Source: Pegoplata infirma (Eukaryota > Arthropoda > Insecta > Diptera > Anthomyiidae). Taken from it: 64,000 nt of DNA. The translations under genes were made by a program, and so were the position numbers. The DNA lies in assembly GCA_963921195.1 (NCBI GenBank), contig OY992537.1, forward strand, positions 35,325,410 through 35,389,409, read 5' to 3'. This document shows, piece after piece, positions 1-11,839 of this stretch. Under the pieces are notes generated by a model. The model ran no database searches and was not told where the DNA came from. It saw only the letters and a list, made by a program, of their open reading frames with translations. The first letter of the stretch is position 1; each line of letters begins with the position of its first letter.

Positions 1-121
1 TTAGGTTTTTTTTGATCGATTAATCGAATTATTCTTAATCGACTGACAACTCTAGTAAATAGGTACGGGACCGATTGCAGCGAAATTTATGTCAGTTATT
101 GATAACGTAATTTTGAACTTA
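1..121. other. Intergenic, AATCG-rich edge
   Basis: No gene is visible. The first 50 bases contain the motif gattaatcg and its relatives. The same kind of AATCG-rich sequence appears near 52743-52802 and 54953-55010, so this is probably the end of a dispersed repeat cut by the window edge. Confidence 0.3.
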
Positions 122-638
122 CCCAGGCAGAAAAATACAAACGGGCCAACGTTGGAATGAAGTTGGCGGCGACGGTACCAACGTTGGCGAATCATACCCG
201 TTTCTAAGTCTACGACGTCATTCCGAGGTTGAAATGATAACAGTGGCCAACGATCGCTCGACTTTTGTTTTAACGTTGGGTTAACATTGATTTTACAAAT
301 TTACGACGTTGGATTTAACTTTTGCTTAGGGATGTATTAAAAATCTCGATGTAGTGCTTTTTAGTTAACATTTTGTACAAATTGGTTGAAAAAGCAACTA
401 CTTAAGTGTTCACTTAGATTAAAGAGTTGAGTAAATGTAAATCGAAAACTTTTTTAAAAAATAAAAATGTTAAACTTTTAAATTATAATCTATAGTGTAG
501 TGTTTTATGTAAACACAAAGTTGTGCCAACACAATATTTTTAGTAAAACTGTTTTACATTATACAATGTTGTATTTTTGGCTAGCCCGATATTGTACCAA
601 CACAAAATTTTTGGTACGGTTGGCAATTTCTGACTGGG
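122..638 (+). mobile_element. TA-flanked MITE, CCCAGTCAGAAA family, copy 1
   Basis: The element starts cccaggcagaaa and ends tttctgactggg, an inverted terminal repeat with one mismatch. It is flanked by TA on both sides (120-121 and 639-640), as expected for Tc1/mariner-type insertion. About 517 bp, no credible coding. Internal marks are the blocks aacgttggaatgaagttgg near the left end and gtgccaacacaatattttta near the right. Other copies are at 5096-5594 and, inverted, at 6436-6953. Its right half is included in the tandem duplication 371-1640. Confidence 0.75.
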
Positions 639-1640
639 TAGTTTTAGATGCTGGACCCCACATGCTAGGGGCCCCCTAAAGTAGGAAATATTTAGTATAG
701 AAAAACTTAAAATGCTTTAAAATCACCAACTTTAAAAGCATGTAAAAAATAATCTAGCGCTGAACTAAAAAAAAACCTTCAGTCTTTTAATATATAAAAT
801 GTCAACTTTCATTTGCTTCTGGTTTCATTCCATTCCGATTCGGAAAGTTCAATTTTGTATCACTGTGTTATCAACAAAATCAAAAAAGTAATTAAATATT
901 TTTAATTAAATCTTTAGAGCAGTTCTAGAAGTGATACATTTGAAATTTATATGTTTAAATGTACATATTACAATAATATTAGGTGTATAATAATTATTTT
1001 GTATCTTTTGTACAAATTGGTTGAAAAAGCAACTACTTAAGTGTTCACTTAGATTAAAGAGTTGAGTAAATGTAAATCGAAAACTTTTTTAAAAAATAAA
1101 AATGTTAAACTTTTAAATTATAATCTATAGTGTAGTGTTTTATGTAAACACAAAGTTGTGCCAACACAATATTTTTAGTAAAACTGTTTTACATTATACA
1201 ATGTTGTATTTTTGGCTAGCCCGATATTGTACCAACACAAAATTTTTGGTACGGTTGGCAATTTCTGACTGGGTAGTTTTAGATGCTGGACCCCACATGC
1301 TAGGGGCCCCCTAAAGTAGGAAATATTTAGTATAGAAAAACTTAAAATGCTTTAAAATCACCAACTTTAAAAGCATGTAAAAAATAATTTAGCGCTGAAC
1401 TAAAAAAAAACCTTCAGTCTTTTAATATATAAAATGTCAACTTTCATTTGCTTCTGGTTTCATTCCATTCCGATTCGGAAAGTTCAATTTTGTATCACTG
1501 TGTTATCAACAAAATCAAAAAAGTAATTAAATATTTTTAATTAAATCTTTAGAGCAGTTCTAGAAGTGATACATTTGAAATTTATATGTTTAAATGTACA
1601 TATTACAATAATATTAGGTGTATAATAATTATTTTGTATC
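371..1640 (+). repeat. Tandem duplication of a 635-bp segment
   Basis: Bases 371-1005 are repeated directly at 1006-1640. I see one difference (c at about 754, t at about 1389). Each unit contains the right 268 bp of the CCCAGTCAGAAA MITE plus 367 bp of flank, so the second copy of the MITE right end (to about 1273) has no left end. The near identity indicates a recent duplication, or an assembly duplication of one copy. The segment carries no gene. The remaining 220 bp to 1860 show nothing recognisable. Confidence 0.85.
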
Positions 1641-1859
1641 TTTTCTTAAGAAATAATTTTATATTTTTGTTTTGTTATTGTTTGGCATTACTCTACTCAA
1701 CTAACTACACTTAACGACACTTTGGTTAATGGCCAATGAACTTCAGAGTTTATTTCAGTTGAGGAGTACTTGAAAGACATTTACAATTACGAGTAATACA
1801 CTTAAAAAAATAAGTTGCTTAAAAATAAAATTAAATATTTTTTATTCAAAATCGGAGCC

Positions 1860-2320
1860 CTTAGTGGTATATATATGATTCTTATTCCCTTAGTAACACA
1901 TCGATCGATTTTAAGATATCTAGCGATATTTGTCTGTTTGACAAATTCAGATGACTGAATTTATAAAATTGTTGTTGCTTGGAGAAGTTTTGTATTTCAT
2001 TCAAGAGATATCGGTTCAGCGGTTTAAAAGTTACGAACGAAAATATAAGGATACCTCGAAAATGTTGGTACATTTAACAATAACCTAAAAATATAAATGC
2101 TTTAATTCGGCTGCTGAATGACATATGCAAATAGAATTTGATACCGAGTGGCATTTTTTTTACAAAAAAAAATCGACAACAAAATTTTTACAAAAAATAA
2201 AGTGGTCTATTTTTTCAAAAAAAAAAAAAAAAAAATTTGGTCAAAATTAATTCCTTATACAATTTTATATGGAGGATATCAATATATTCGTTAAGTCCGA
2301 ATTTATTTATTTTTAGTTTG
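1860..2320 (+). mobile_element. Degenerate copy of the dispersed TACCCTCCAC fly element
   Basis: It shares with 7691-8310 the ordered blocks gatcgattttaagatatctagcgat, gagatatcggttcagcgg, aaagttacgaacgaaaat and taacctaaaaatataaatgc, and ends ggaggatatcaatatattcg...gtccgaattta. The first hairpin and the GTCTGTCTG microsatellite are reduced, so this is an old, diverged copy. Small open frames inside are not conserved between copies. Confidence 0.6.
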
Positions 2321-2959
2321 ACATTTTTACAGTGTATTACTTTACTATGAAGTTGTATGATGATTATAAGATACATATTTTTTTTATTATTAATTTTATT
2401 TTTAGTTGTAATTGTAATTGTTGTTTTGTTAATGTTCATTTTGTTAGTTGGTTGGGATGGTTGGTTTGTTGTTTGGTCTGTTTGTAGGTCTGTCTGTTGT
2501 TGGTGTTGTTGACAAGAGTGTTGTCGCCATTACTTGTTATTCAAACCGTAGCCAAGTGAAGTTTCGACATGATGTTGACAACAAAATAACAATAGAAAAT
2601 GTTTAACATGGCAGAGTTTAAGAAAATTAAGTTTTGCCAAGTTTTTTTCTTTTCTACTTTAAAAAAAAATTGTAAATTTGTTTAACGCGAGAGAGTGAAA
2701 GAAAGAAATTATTTCTTTCAGGGAATTGAAGTGGAATTAATGAATACCACACAATAAGAGCAACAATCTTGACAAATTTATGAGGCATAAAATTATAAAA
2801 AAATATATAATTTTTTTAAAAAATTCAAACAATAACAAAAAATTGATAATAAAATTATTTATGTTTTTTGTTACAGGAAACAAAAAAAATATTTTTCTTA
2901 ATTAAATTATAGTTTTAAAACAATCAAATTTTATAAAATCTTATCAAATTAGATATTAT
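2321..2959. other. Intergenic, G/T-rich then A/T-rich
   Basis: The stretch around 2435-2530 is a GTT/GGTT/GTCT-rich low-complexity run. The rest is AT-rich with homopolymers. No splice-consistent coding frame, RNA gene or inverted repeat was recognised. Confidence 0.4.
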
Positions 2960-4897
2960 CCCAGCAAAACTTGGAGGACTTCCAGAACTAGTGCTAGAGT
3001 CCTTCTTTTTAGCTCGACTAGTTCTCTATCTCGTTCTCAGAGTCATGATTTTTGTTTGAAATTGTCACCCTCAGAACTAGTTCTTGGGAAGTAGTCTAGG
3101 AACAATCACACCTTCACTGGAACGGTTCCATAAGTCATTCTAGAACCAATTGTTTATCCCATTCTGTAACCCATGATTTTTGTTTGAAATTGTCACCACC
3201 AGAACTAGTTCTAGAACCAGTTCTTTATCCCATTCTTTAACCCATGATTTTTCTTTGAAATAGTCACGACAGGAACTACTTCCAAGAAGCTATTGTGGCA
3301 TGAATGTGGAAGTACTTCAGGAATGCATTCTAGAAGTTGTGTATTCACTAATTCTATTTTACTATATAAAACTAGTTCGAGCATAAATGTGTAACCAGTT
3401 TAAATACTAAAAAATTATTAATTTTTTTCTCAACAAATTCATTAAAATAGTTTTAATTCAAATTTTAAAATAGCAAACTAAAAAACAACAAATTAAGTTT
3501 AGTTCACAAAAAACGGAAACAAATTAGTATAATCAAGAAACAAGATAACTACTAACTGACGAGAAATGTAAAATCTTAGGGTATACTCGTAACATATGAA
3601 TAATGAACAATACATATTTTTCAAAATTAAAGATGGCAAAGAAAATCCTAAAAATATTGTTGTTTAAAACGGGTTTTAGCTGTACGTGAGAACAGGGTAT
3701 AAGGTCGTAAGTGTGAACTCCTTATAAGTCCAGAAAAAAAATAAAATTTACCAAGTCCTTGGCACAATTTTTTTTTAGTTTTATAGTATTTGTTTTATAG
3801 AAGTGGTGTAGAAGTCATGTACGACTACTTCTTAGTCACTAGTTCTCTATATCGTTCTCAGAGTGATGATTTTTGTTTGAAATTGTCACCATCAGAACTG
3901 GTTCTAGGGAAGTAGTCTAGGAACCAATGTATGGAACGGTTCTTTAAGTCATTCTAGAACAAATTCTTTATCCTATTCTTTAACCCATGATTTTTGTTTG
4001 AAATTGTCATCATCAGAACTAGTTCTAGAGAAGCAGTCTAGGAACAATTTGTACATTTTTTTTTTTGCAAAAAAACAACATTTTGAATTATTTTTTGTTG
4101 AAAATATAACGCAATATCAGCACTTTACTGAGCAAAATTGAGCAGGTTTTACATTATCACACTTTGTATAATGGATTTTGTATAATTTACTTTTTTTTTT
4201 GAAATGTATAACGTATCAGAAAATATTTTGAAATTTTTCAAAAAATAATATTTTGCTTTTGACTTTTCAATTTTATTGTGTTTATTTAAAATTCAAACAA
4301 AAATTTTGTTTGAATAAAACATTTCAACACACAAAGTATAACAATGTAAATGCCCTTTTAGCAGTATTTTTTGTTTCCGTATTATTTTTTTAGTCATTAA
4401 TTTGAAATTATCTAGAAGGAAAATAAGGTAATTGAATGGATCTATAAAAACCTATTTGCACTAATGCCCCAATACTTAATAATACCAAACAAATTACCCA
4501 ATACTTAATAATATTTTTAGCCCCTCTGTACATATTTCAAAAAGTTTGACTTTTTCCAAATAGAAGATGCAACAGAGAAATGCGTAATCAAATATATATT
4601 TTTTTCTTTTTTGAAAAAAATTATAAGTTTTTGAAACAGCTTCCAAGATGTTATTTGAGAACCAGTATTTGCTTCATGGAAGTGGTGCAGAAGTCATGTA
4701 CGACTAGTTCCAAATCACTAGTTCCCAAACTACTCCAAAAAAGCTCTTTGGAATCACAATATTACCCTTTTGGATCACTTCTAGAAGTAGTTGTGACATC
4801 ACTAGTTCCAGGATGCTCTTTGAGAACCTATCGTGACAACCTTTGAAGGACTTCTAGAACTAGTTATTTTTGAATGACTCCGAAAAGTTTTGCTGGG
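2960..4897. mobile_element. Foldback-type element with CCCAGCAAAACTT ends
   Basis: Left end cccagcaaaactt; the right end is its reverse complement, aagttttgctggg after one gap. The flanks are tat/tat, consistent with a TA-containing short target duplication. The interior holds repeated blocks of about 85 bp (3030-3290 and 3838-4040) built on gaactagttctag and catgatttttgtttgaaatt, then an AT-rich middle, then agaactagt blocks again near 4700-4870. A fragment of the TACCCTATTCACAC palindromic MITE is at about 3640-3705. The large element at 52027-56087 has similar ends. No transposase is present. Confidence 0.6.
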
Positions 4898-4962
4898 TAT
4901 TTAATCAACTAAGATAAAATTTTATAAAATCGGATCCACCAAATCCTGGATAAAATTATATA

Positions 4963-5752
4963 CACAGAAAAAAATATCGTAAAATCACAAGAAACTAAAC
5001 GCGTAACAGAGGGCGGTAGACGATATTTTTTTATTTATTTATATTTTTGGATTTAACTCATTAGAAATGTTTCAATTAATTTCATTGTGAATGTACCCAG
5101 TCAGAAAAATACAAACGGGCCAACGTTGGAATGAAGTTGGCGGCGACGGTACCAACGGTAAGTCTACGACGTCATTTCGAAGTTGAAATGATAACAGTGG
5201 CCAACGATCGCTCGACTTTTGTTTTGACGTTGGGTTAACATTGATTTTACAAATTTACGACATTGGATTTATCTTTTGCTTAGGGATATATTGAAAATCT
5301 CGATGTAGTGCTTTTTAGTTACCATTTTGTGCAAATTGGTTAAAAAAGCAACTACTTAAGTGTTCACTTAGATTAAAGAGTTGAGGTCTATGTAAATCAA
5401 AAACTTTTTAAAAAAATAAAAATTTTAAAACTTTTCAATTATAATCCATAGTGTAGTGTTTTATGTAAACACAAAGTTGTGACAACACAATATTTTTAGT
5501 AAAACTGTTTTACATTATACAATGTTGTGTTTTTGGCTAGCCCGATATTGTGCCAACACAAAATTTCTGGTACGGTTGGCAATTTCTGACTGGGTAACAA
5601 TGAATTTAATTGAAAAAATAAGTTGATTTTTTTTTTGTCAAAAGTTACAAAAGTCATTGTTGTATTGACAAAATCCAATGTAGGCTCAGTTTCAATTAAA
5701 TGTTTAATTGTATTAACAATGAAATTAATTGTATTGCCATTTTTTTTTTGTG
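4963..5752. mobile_element. TA-flanked MITE (CACAGAAAAAAA ends) split by a nested MITE
   Basis: Left end cacagaaaaaaat after TA at 4961-4962; right end tttttttttgtg before TA at 5753-5754. Joining the sequence around the nested insert gives about 290 bp with internal inverted segments (tttcaattaatttcattgt on the left, attaacaatgaaattaattg on the right), so the host element is itself a palindromic MITE. A similar element with CACAGAAAAAAT ends is at 14419-14772. Confidence 0.6.
5096..5594 (+). mobile_element. TA-flanked MITE, CCCAGTCAGAAA family, copy 2 (nested)
   Basis: Starts cccagtcagaaa and ends tttctgactggg with TA at 5094-5095 and 5595-5596. About 499 bp and collinear with copy 1, apart from a short deletion after gtaccaacg. 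It lies inside the element 4963-5752, so it inserted later. Confidence 0.78.
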
Positions 5753-5798
5753 TATAATTTTATGAAATTATATATATTTTTATGAAATTAATATTTTG

Positions 5799-6074
5799 GC
5801 AGCACAGCTTCTTTTCATAGCATCCACTCTTGAAAGTGCATTTAAGATAAGGTACCTCTTAATAGCGCTTTTCCAGTGCTTCCAAATAGTGCTCATAACT
5901 GTGACATTGCCCACGGGAATCATGCATGAATTCAGGTGGTTTTAATGCGCTCTTTCAATCTTGATTCCTTTCCAAAATCTGCTTCCAGTGCAGTAAAATT
6001 TCTGCTGGCTTTGGATCTTTACAATCCGCCAGTTCTATTTCCCATTGACACGCCCCTTTTTTATTTTGTCTACC
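5799..6074 (-). pseudogene. Possible decayed coding remnant, identity unknown
   Basis: Read on the minus strand in one frame from 6074, this gives about 90 codons with protein-like composition, broken by a TGA and a TAA. Recognisable pieces are GACQWEIELADCKDP, EILLHWKQILERNQ and SYEHYLEALEKRY. Just upstream is a plausible splice acceptor (pyrimidine-poor, ...gctttcag). The base composition is less AT-rich than the surroundings, and the segment is not repeated in the window. The C-x-W-E-x6-C spacing recalls small cysteine-rich mitochondrial or UPF0545-type proteins, but that is only a resemblance. It could also be chance. Confidence 0.35.
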
Positions 6075-6177
6075 TGAAAGCTATGTATTTTTTTTTTTAA
6101 TTTACTACAATAGTTACATAACTCAAAAAAAAAACTGATTTCGCAAAAAACTTATTTAAAGTTATCTATGAAAATAC

Positions 6178-6284
6178 CGTCAGAACCGGAACCGGGAATA
6201 CCGGGAATAATTCAAGAACCGGGAAACCGGTACCAATTCCCGGTAATCGCCGAACCGGGAATACCGGTATTCCCGGTGACCGTA
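6178..6284. repeat. CCGGGAATA / ACCGGGA motif cluster
   Basis: About 100 bp of short, irregular repeats of ccgggaat, accggga, cccggta and ggtattcccgg, both direct and inverted, and therefore capable of several hairpins. It is unusually G+C-rich for this window. The open frames over it on both strands (Pro/Glu/Gly-rich on plus) follow from the short repeat and are not taken as genes. Confidence 0.6.
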
Positions 6285-6953
6285 CCCAGTGAGAAATTGC
6301 CAACCGTACCAAAAGTTTTGTGTTGGTACAATGTCGGGCTATCCAAAAATACAACATTGTATATGTAAAACAGTTTTACTAAAAATATTGTGTTGGCATA
6401 ACGTTGTGTTTACATAAAACACTACACTATAGATTCCCAGTCAGAAATTGCCAACCGTACCAAAAATTTTGTGTTGGTACAATATCGGGCTAGCCAAAAA
6501 TACAACATTGTATAATGTAAAACAGTTTTACTAAAAATATTGTGTTGGCACAACTTTGTGTTTACATAAAACACTACACTATAGATTATAATTTAAAAGT
6601 TTAACATTTTTATTTTTTTAAAAAGTTTTCGATTTACATAGACCTCAACTCTTTAATCTAAGTGAACACTTAAGTAGTTGCTTTTTCAACCAATTTGTAC
6701 AAAATGGTAATTAAAAAGCACGACATCGAGATTTTCAATACATCCCTAAGCAAAAGTTAAATCCAATGTCGTAAATTTGTAAAATCAATGTTAACCCAAC
6801 GTTAAAACAAAAGTCGAGCGATCGTTGGCCACTGTTATCATTTCAACGTCGGAATGACGTCGTAGACTTAGAAACGGGTATGATTCGCCAACGTTGGTAC
6901 CGTCGCCGCCAACTTCATTCCAACGTTGGCACGTTTGTATTTTTCTGACTGGG
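6285..6953 (-). mobile_element. CCCAGTCAGAAA MITE, copy 3, with a duplicated end
   Basis: A complete inverted copy lies at 6436-6953 (cccagtcagaaattgcc ... ttttctgactggg). It is preceded directly by a 151-bp second copy of the same end (6285-6435, cccagtgagaaattgcc), which stops at ctatagatt, the place where the complete copy begins again. The outer ends are flanked by TA at 6283-6284 and 6954-6955. The array of end plus complete element fits a tandem duplication or template switch inside one element better than two independent insertions. Confidence 0.7.
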
Positions 6954-7411
6954 TAGGCACTAGTTTTTATTGAAAAAGATCGGTACATAAAAAATGTATT
7001 AATGGCGCATTCTCTTTTCAAGCGGTGAGTTTAAAATATATTAATACAGAAATGAGTTTTTTGAGTTATGTCACTATTGAAGGAAATTAACAATATAATT
7101 TCATTTAAATTAAAAAGTATTTAGGTTTTTAGTTTAATTTCATTAATTTTCTAACAATAAACTGTATTTCAATATGTAATATTTTTCTCGTTATGCCAAA
7201 GTTCAATATTTTTGCTTACTCAACCCTTAAAATAAAATAAAATTGTATTTTATTTTATATTTTGTCGTATATCCTTAATATGTCTTCCAAACAATTTCAG
7301 TCACTTGCCCTTTGGCAAAATTGTGCAAAACAATATTCTCACCATATCACACCCCCCAAAGTTTAGAATTTCACCACACATCAGTTAACTGTTGTGAATG
7401 CATGTGCAATA
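6954..7411. other. Intergenic with a repeat fragment
   Basis: About 6965-7075 (aaagatcggtac ... gcggtgagtttaaaatatatt) matches, inverted, the stretch 18185-18265, so it is a piece of the element at 18084-18722. The remainder is AT-rich without recognised features. Confidence 0.4.
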
Positions 7412-8656
7412 GGGTGGAGCAAATATAGTTTTTTTTCAAATTTGAAAACGTCGGGGTCGGGAAAGTTGCCTTTTAGGGTCGATATTAACTTACAAAAATA
7501 TGGGACCTGTAGGGCAATGGCTTTGGGTTCCTTTTTTGACTTGAAAATCGGAAAGTCCCGAACAAAGTGAAAAAAAATTTTTGAACCTATTTTTTTGTTT
7601 AAAATATTCGTTTATATTTGGACATTACTGAAAAAGTGTTTTTATGGTAAAAAAAAAATTTTTTGGTCTGTAAAATTATTTTTGTTATTTTTATACCCTC
7701 CACTTAGTGATAGAGGGTATATTTAAGTTTGTCATTCCGTTTGTAACTCATCGAAATATCGGTCTGGGACCCCATAAAGTATATATATTCATGATGCCCG
7801 ATCGATTCTAAGACATTCTAGCGATGTCCGTCTGTCCGTCTGTCTGTCTGTGGAAAATGCTGTCGCGGACAAAATATTGCACAGAGATGACTGAAACTTA
7901 ACTTATTTACAGGAAGTTCTCCCGAGAAGTTTGTTATTGCATTTGAGCGATATCGGTTTAGCAGTTCAAAAGTTATGAACGAAAATGTAAGCACACCTCA
8001 AAAATTTCAGTACATTCAACATAACCTAAAAATACAAAATGCTTTAATTCGGCTTCTGGTTGACATATGTGAACATAATTGAACACCAAATGATATTTAA
8101 ACAAGTGCGAACATATTTTTTGACAAAAAAATCGCGGATTTTTTTTTACCAAAATTTTTTTTCGCGGAAATTTTTTTTAAAAATTTTTTTTTTTTTTTTT
8201 TTTTCAAAAGTAATTTCCTTTTAAAAAAAGTGTTTTGCAATAATCTTTTTGAAATTGTGGAGGGTATCACTACATTCGGCAAGGCCGAATTTAACTTTTT
8301 TACTTGTTTTTTTTTTGTTTCTTGTTTTGCAAAAAAATATTTTTAATTAATTTTTAACTGAAAATATAACGTAGTATTAGCTCAGTGTTGAGAAGATGTA
8401 TATTTTAAATTATTAATTAAATAAAATAATTATTTTTGAATTATTTGAAAAAATTATTTTTGAAAAAAAAATATTTTGAAAAAATAATTTTTTTACCATA
8501 AAAAAACTTTTTTCCACTTTGTTCGGAACTTTCCGATTTTTAAGTCCAAAAAGGAACCCAAAGCCATTGTCCTACAGGTTCAATATTTTTGGGTTTTAAT
8601 ATCGACCCTAAAAAGCAACTTTCCCGACACCAATATTTGCTATATTTGCTCCACCC
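7412..8656. mobile_element. TA-flanked foldback element GGGTGGAGCAAATA, interrupted
   Basis: Inverted arms of about 170 bp: gggtggagcaaatatag at the left and tatatttgctccaccc at the right, with matching internal blocks (gaaagttgccttttagggtc against gaccctaaaaagcaactttc). TA flanks both ends (7410-7411, 8657-8658). The loop is AT-rich and contains the dispersed fly element 7691-8310. No coding. Confidence 0.75.
7691..8310 (+). mobile_element. Dispersed TACCCTCCAC fly element, full copy
   Basis: 5' hairpin ataccctccac...agagggtat, then tttgtcattccgtttgtaac, the block gaaatatcggtctgggacc, the microsatellite gtccgtctgtccgtctgtct, the block gatatcggtttagcagtt, and a 3' end ggagggtatcactacattcggc followed by the small hairpin cggcaaggccga and tttttacttg. 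About 620 bp, non-coding. Related copies: 1860-2320 (decayed), 12762-13585 (inverted), 21531-22372, 63190-63735 (inverted), and a fragment near 34200-34320. The superfamily is not established from sequence alone. Confidence 0.7.
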
Positions 8657-9050
8657 TAATGTTCAACTACTACTTCAAATATACCTGCTGTTTATGTTTC
8701 ATTTGTGTTTGCCTTATACAGTGTATATCAAAAAAAATTGTATCATATCCAATTGGATCGAACACATTATTTTGAATGGACTAAAACAACAATAGAAGCA
8801 GAAATAAACTATGTATTAAAAATTTGTACAAAACTTAAACAAACTGATGATAAACTACACTAAAAAAATGTAAATGTTTAAAAATAATGCCCAATAGGAA
8901 TAATATCCTTGCAGGAAAAGTGACCGGTTCTTGTTAGGTCAAGTGACGTGTCACAAATGACCCAAATGACCTATCACAAACTTGACACCTTTCAAATAAA
9001 AGCACCTGTCACTTTTGTGAGGAAATGTCACAACCCCGGACACATCCCTA

Positions 9051-9881
9051 CACTGATAGAAAACCGCTTCATATCACTAATGAATAGAATTCATAAACGT
9101 TGTTTCATGGCAACAATGAAAATTTTCAATATATTCATTAATTTTGATTCATTAGATTTCGTAGTTTCATTAAAAAATTTCATTAAGTTTTGTTTACAAA
9201 ATTTTCTGTTTTTTGACACCTGTCGTGTCGGGTCTGTTTAGTCTGTTAGTTTATTTATTAAACACACATTGTTTTAAATTATTTCGAGGCTTTACTTATG
9301 TATTAAAAGTAAACGTTATAGTAAAATTTTGTGTGAGAAAACTGAGTTAAATCTATAAATAAAATAAAAAATATGTGAAAGTGTTTTTTTAACTTGGTTA
9401 TTTTGTGATTTTTTCCGATTTTTTTTACGAAATTTTAAATAAAAAGTAAACTATTAATTAACTAAATTTTGTGATGTTTTAGATGTTTTATATTAGTTCG
9501 TGGTTTTAATTATGTATTACAATTTAAGGTTGGAGTAAAATTTTGTGCGAGAAAACTAAGTGAAAACAATTTTTTATACATATATTTCATTTTAAAAATA
9601 AAAGTAACATTTATTTAATAAAAGTATTTCATTTCAAAAATAAAAAGTAGGATTAATTCAATGAAAGTATTTCATAAGAGTTAAATACATTTTTCATTAA
9701 AGTAATGAAAAATTTTCATAAAATACAATCTATTAATTTAATGAAACTTGTTCTTGCAATTACATTTTATGATACCTATTTCATTAATTCAATGAAACCC
9801 TACATAGGTTCCTTTTTAACGTCATTTTTCATAACATTAATGTAGATTTTCCTTATTGTCATGTACAAATTTCTATCACTA
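9051..9881. mobile_element. Probable TA-flanked MITE with CACTGATAGAAA ends
   Basis: Left end cactgatagaaa after TA (9049-9050). The right end reads tttctatcact followed by ata, so its inverted repeat is imperfect. The interior is AT-rich with repeated atgaa/ttcat blocks (aatgaatagaattcataa, tttcattaattcaatgaa). The flanks on both sides share gtgacatgtc / gtcacaa motifs, which suggests that it split an older element spanning roughly 8908-10090. No gene. Confidence 0.45.
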
Positions 9882-11559
9882 TAGTGACATGTCTCTGGGC
9901 CTGTCCCTTGAAACGCAACTCGTCCCTGTTCAATTGTGACATGTCACAAAATGCATCACAGGTTTACCTACAAGATCAGTCTGATTTTTGTATCCATATT
10001 TAAAAAAAAAAAAATGGGGCTTCAAATTTTTTAGTGACCAGTCACGCAATAGGTCCCAGCACCATTTTTGCTGCAGGGACAGCTCTTGAGGAGGGTATAA
10101 AAATATTTTTTTAGAAATTTTGTTATCTCTTTTTCCAATAGGATTTAATATATTCCTATTTACCCATAAACAACAAAAAATATATATACGACCATTTATA
10201 TACACATAGACATCAAACCCTTTCAATACTCATACTCCTGCAAAAAAAAATGAAAACTGAAAACTAAACGAAGCTTTACAAAAATCCACTCGGCAACAAC
10301 AAAAGAACAACAATTTTTTAAATCAACTTTACACAGTGAGTATGTACCAAATAATGATGATTCTGATGCACAGTGGTTAAAAATTGAAAAGTAAATGTAA
10401 AAATAATATTTTTTTTTTAATTAAAAATGGTATTCAATATTAGAACATTACGGAAAAAAAGTTTTTTATGATGATGAATAAATTTTTTTGGTCGCTACAA
10501 AAATTTTTTTTTTCGCTCTGGAAAATATCCCTAGGGATGAAAATGAGGGGGGAAGAAAGACATTTTTCAGTTTTTTTTTCGTTTATCTCCTATACTATGC
10601 AAAGAAACCTAGTAAAATGAAAGGTCTTTGGAAAACCTATCCAAGTGTACAGGGTCCAATTTTGACCACAATTTTCTAAAAAACTTAACCACCTCATACA
10701 TTTTGTGCCAATCATTGCACTGTGTAGCGATGTTTTTGTTGTTTATGCTGTTGATGACGATGATGATGAGAAAGGACATTGAATATGTTTGTTTTGTTTA
10801 TGTTTGTATTAATGTTGTTGATGTTTTCAGCATATGGTTGGTCAATAGTGATTTTTTTTTTGTTTTACTTTACTTTAGTAAAACTTTGGTTTCTGCAAAA
10901 GGCTCACTCGACATTGTTCATTAACTCTTTTGTATTATGATTGGAACTAATGAATTTCAATTTTGTAAAATGTAATTCAAGTGCTGAGTAAGGATATTTT
11001 ACGTAACAGTAGTGAATGTGCACCAAAACCTTACTTTACGGCAATTTTTGTTTTCGGTAAAAAGGCTGTAACGGGAATTACCATCTTGCCAATCAATACA
11101 ATTTTGGTAACAATTTACCTTTGATTAGAGTGTTATTTTAGTTCGAGGCCCAAAAATTCTATTTATGATATTCTCAGAATATTTTTGAGAAAATCTGATA
11201 TAATTAACCTTAAAATACCTAAAGTCGAAGTATTTGATTAAAATAATTTAAAATAGGTTTAAACACTTTAGTGGTCGTAATTATTTTTATTTGTTCCATA
11301 AGAAACCAAGGTACCATTGCCCGGTACTTTCGGGTCAGAGCCTTGATTCACTGGGATCAAGGGAGCTGCACGATCTTTCTGATTTATCGGATGTCAATAT
11401 TCAATATCAATATAGGAGTTTTATAAGGAGCTCAAATTGGTTTAACGACAGGGACTAGTAGTGGAACCTCATTACCATCCCGTGTTATCACAAGGAACCT
11501 CAGAGGCTATGTGAGCTAACGTAAAACGCGCGAGCCCAGTTGGCAACGTCCTCGAGCCA
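9882..11559. other. Intergenic DNA, no gene recognised
   Basis: Mixed low-complexity and apparently single-copy DNA. GTGACATGTCAC-type palindromes lie near 9885-9950, and a GATGA run near 10755-10775. Small open frames at 9930-10226 (minus) and 10488-10924 (plus) begin in poly-T or poly-A stretches and show no domain or codon bias, so they are not called. Confidence 0.4.
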
Positions 11560-11839
11560 TCCTCAGTGACGGAGCGGTGACATGTCAGTGTCACTGCTGA
11601 CATCCACAAGACATCTTTATGTACTGGGTAGAGGACAGTTTCATACAAATTTTCAAAATGTCCTCACTCAAAGTCAGCAGAGGTCAGGGCTGACCTTCTG
11701 GGGACATGTCACCTAAGACTTCTTTGGGAAATGTCTGACGTAGGTCATGCAAAAATACAAAAATTTTTCGTATTTCCTTTAGTTTTTACATTTATTCATT
11801 TTCCTTTATAAATTATCTTTCTCATATTTAGAAAAAACT

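Noticed and set aside
6166..6368. Overlapping plus and minus open frames rich in Pro/Gly/Val
   Set aside because: They arise from the short CCGGGAATA motif cluster and run into a MITE end.
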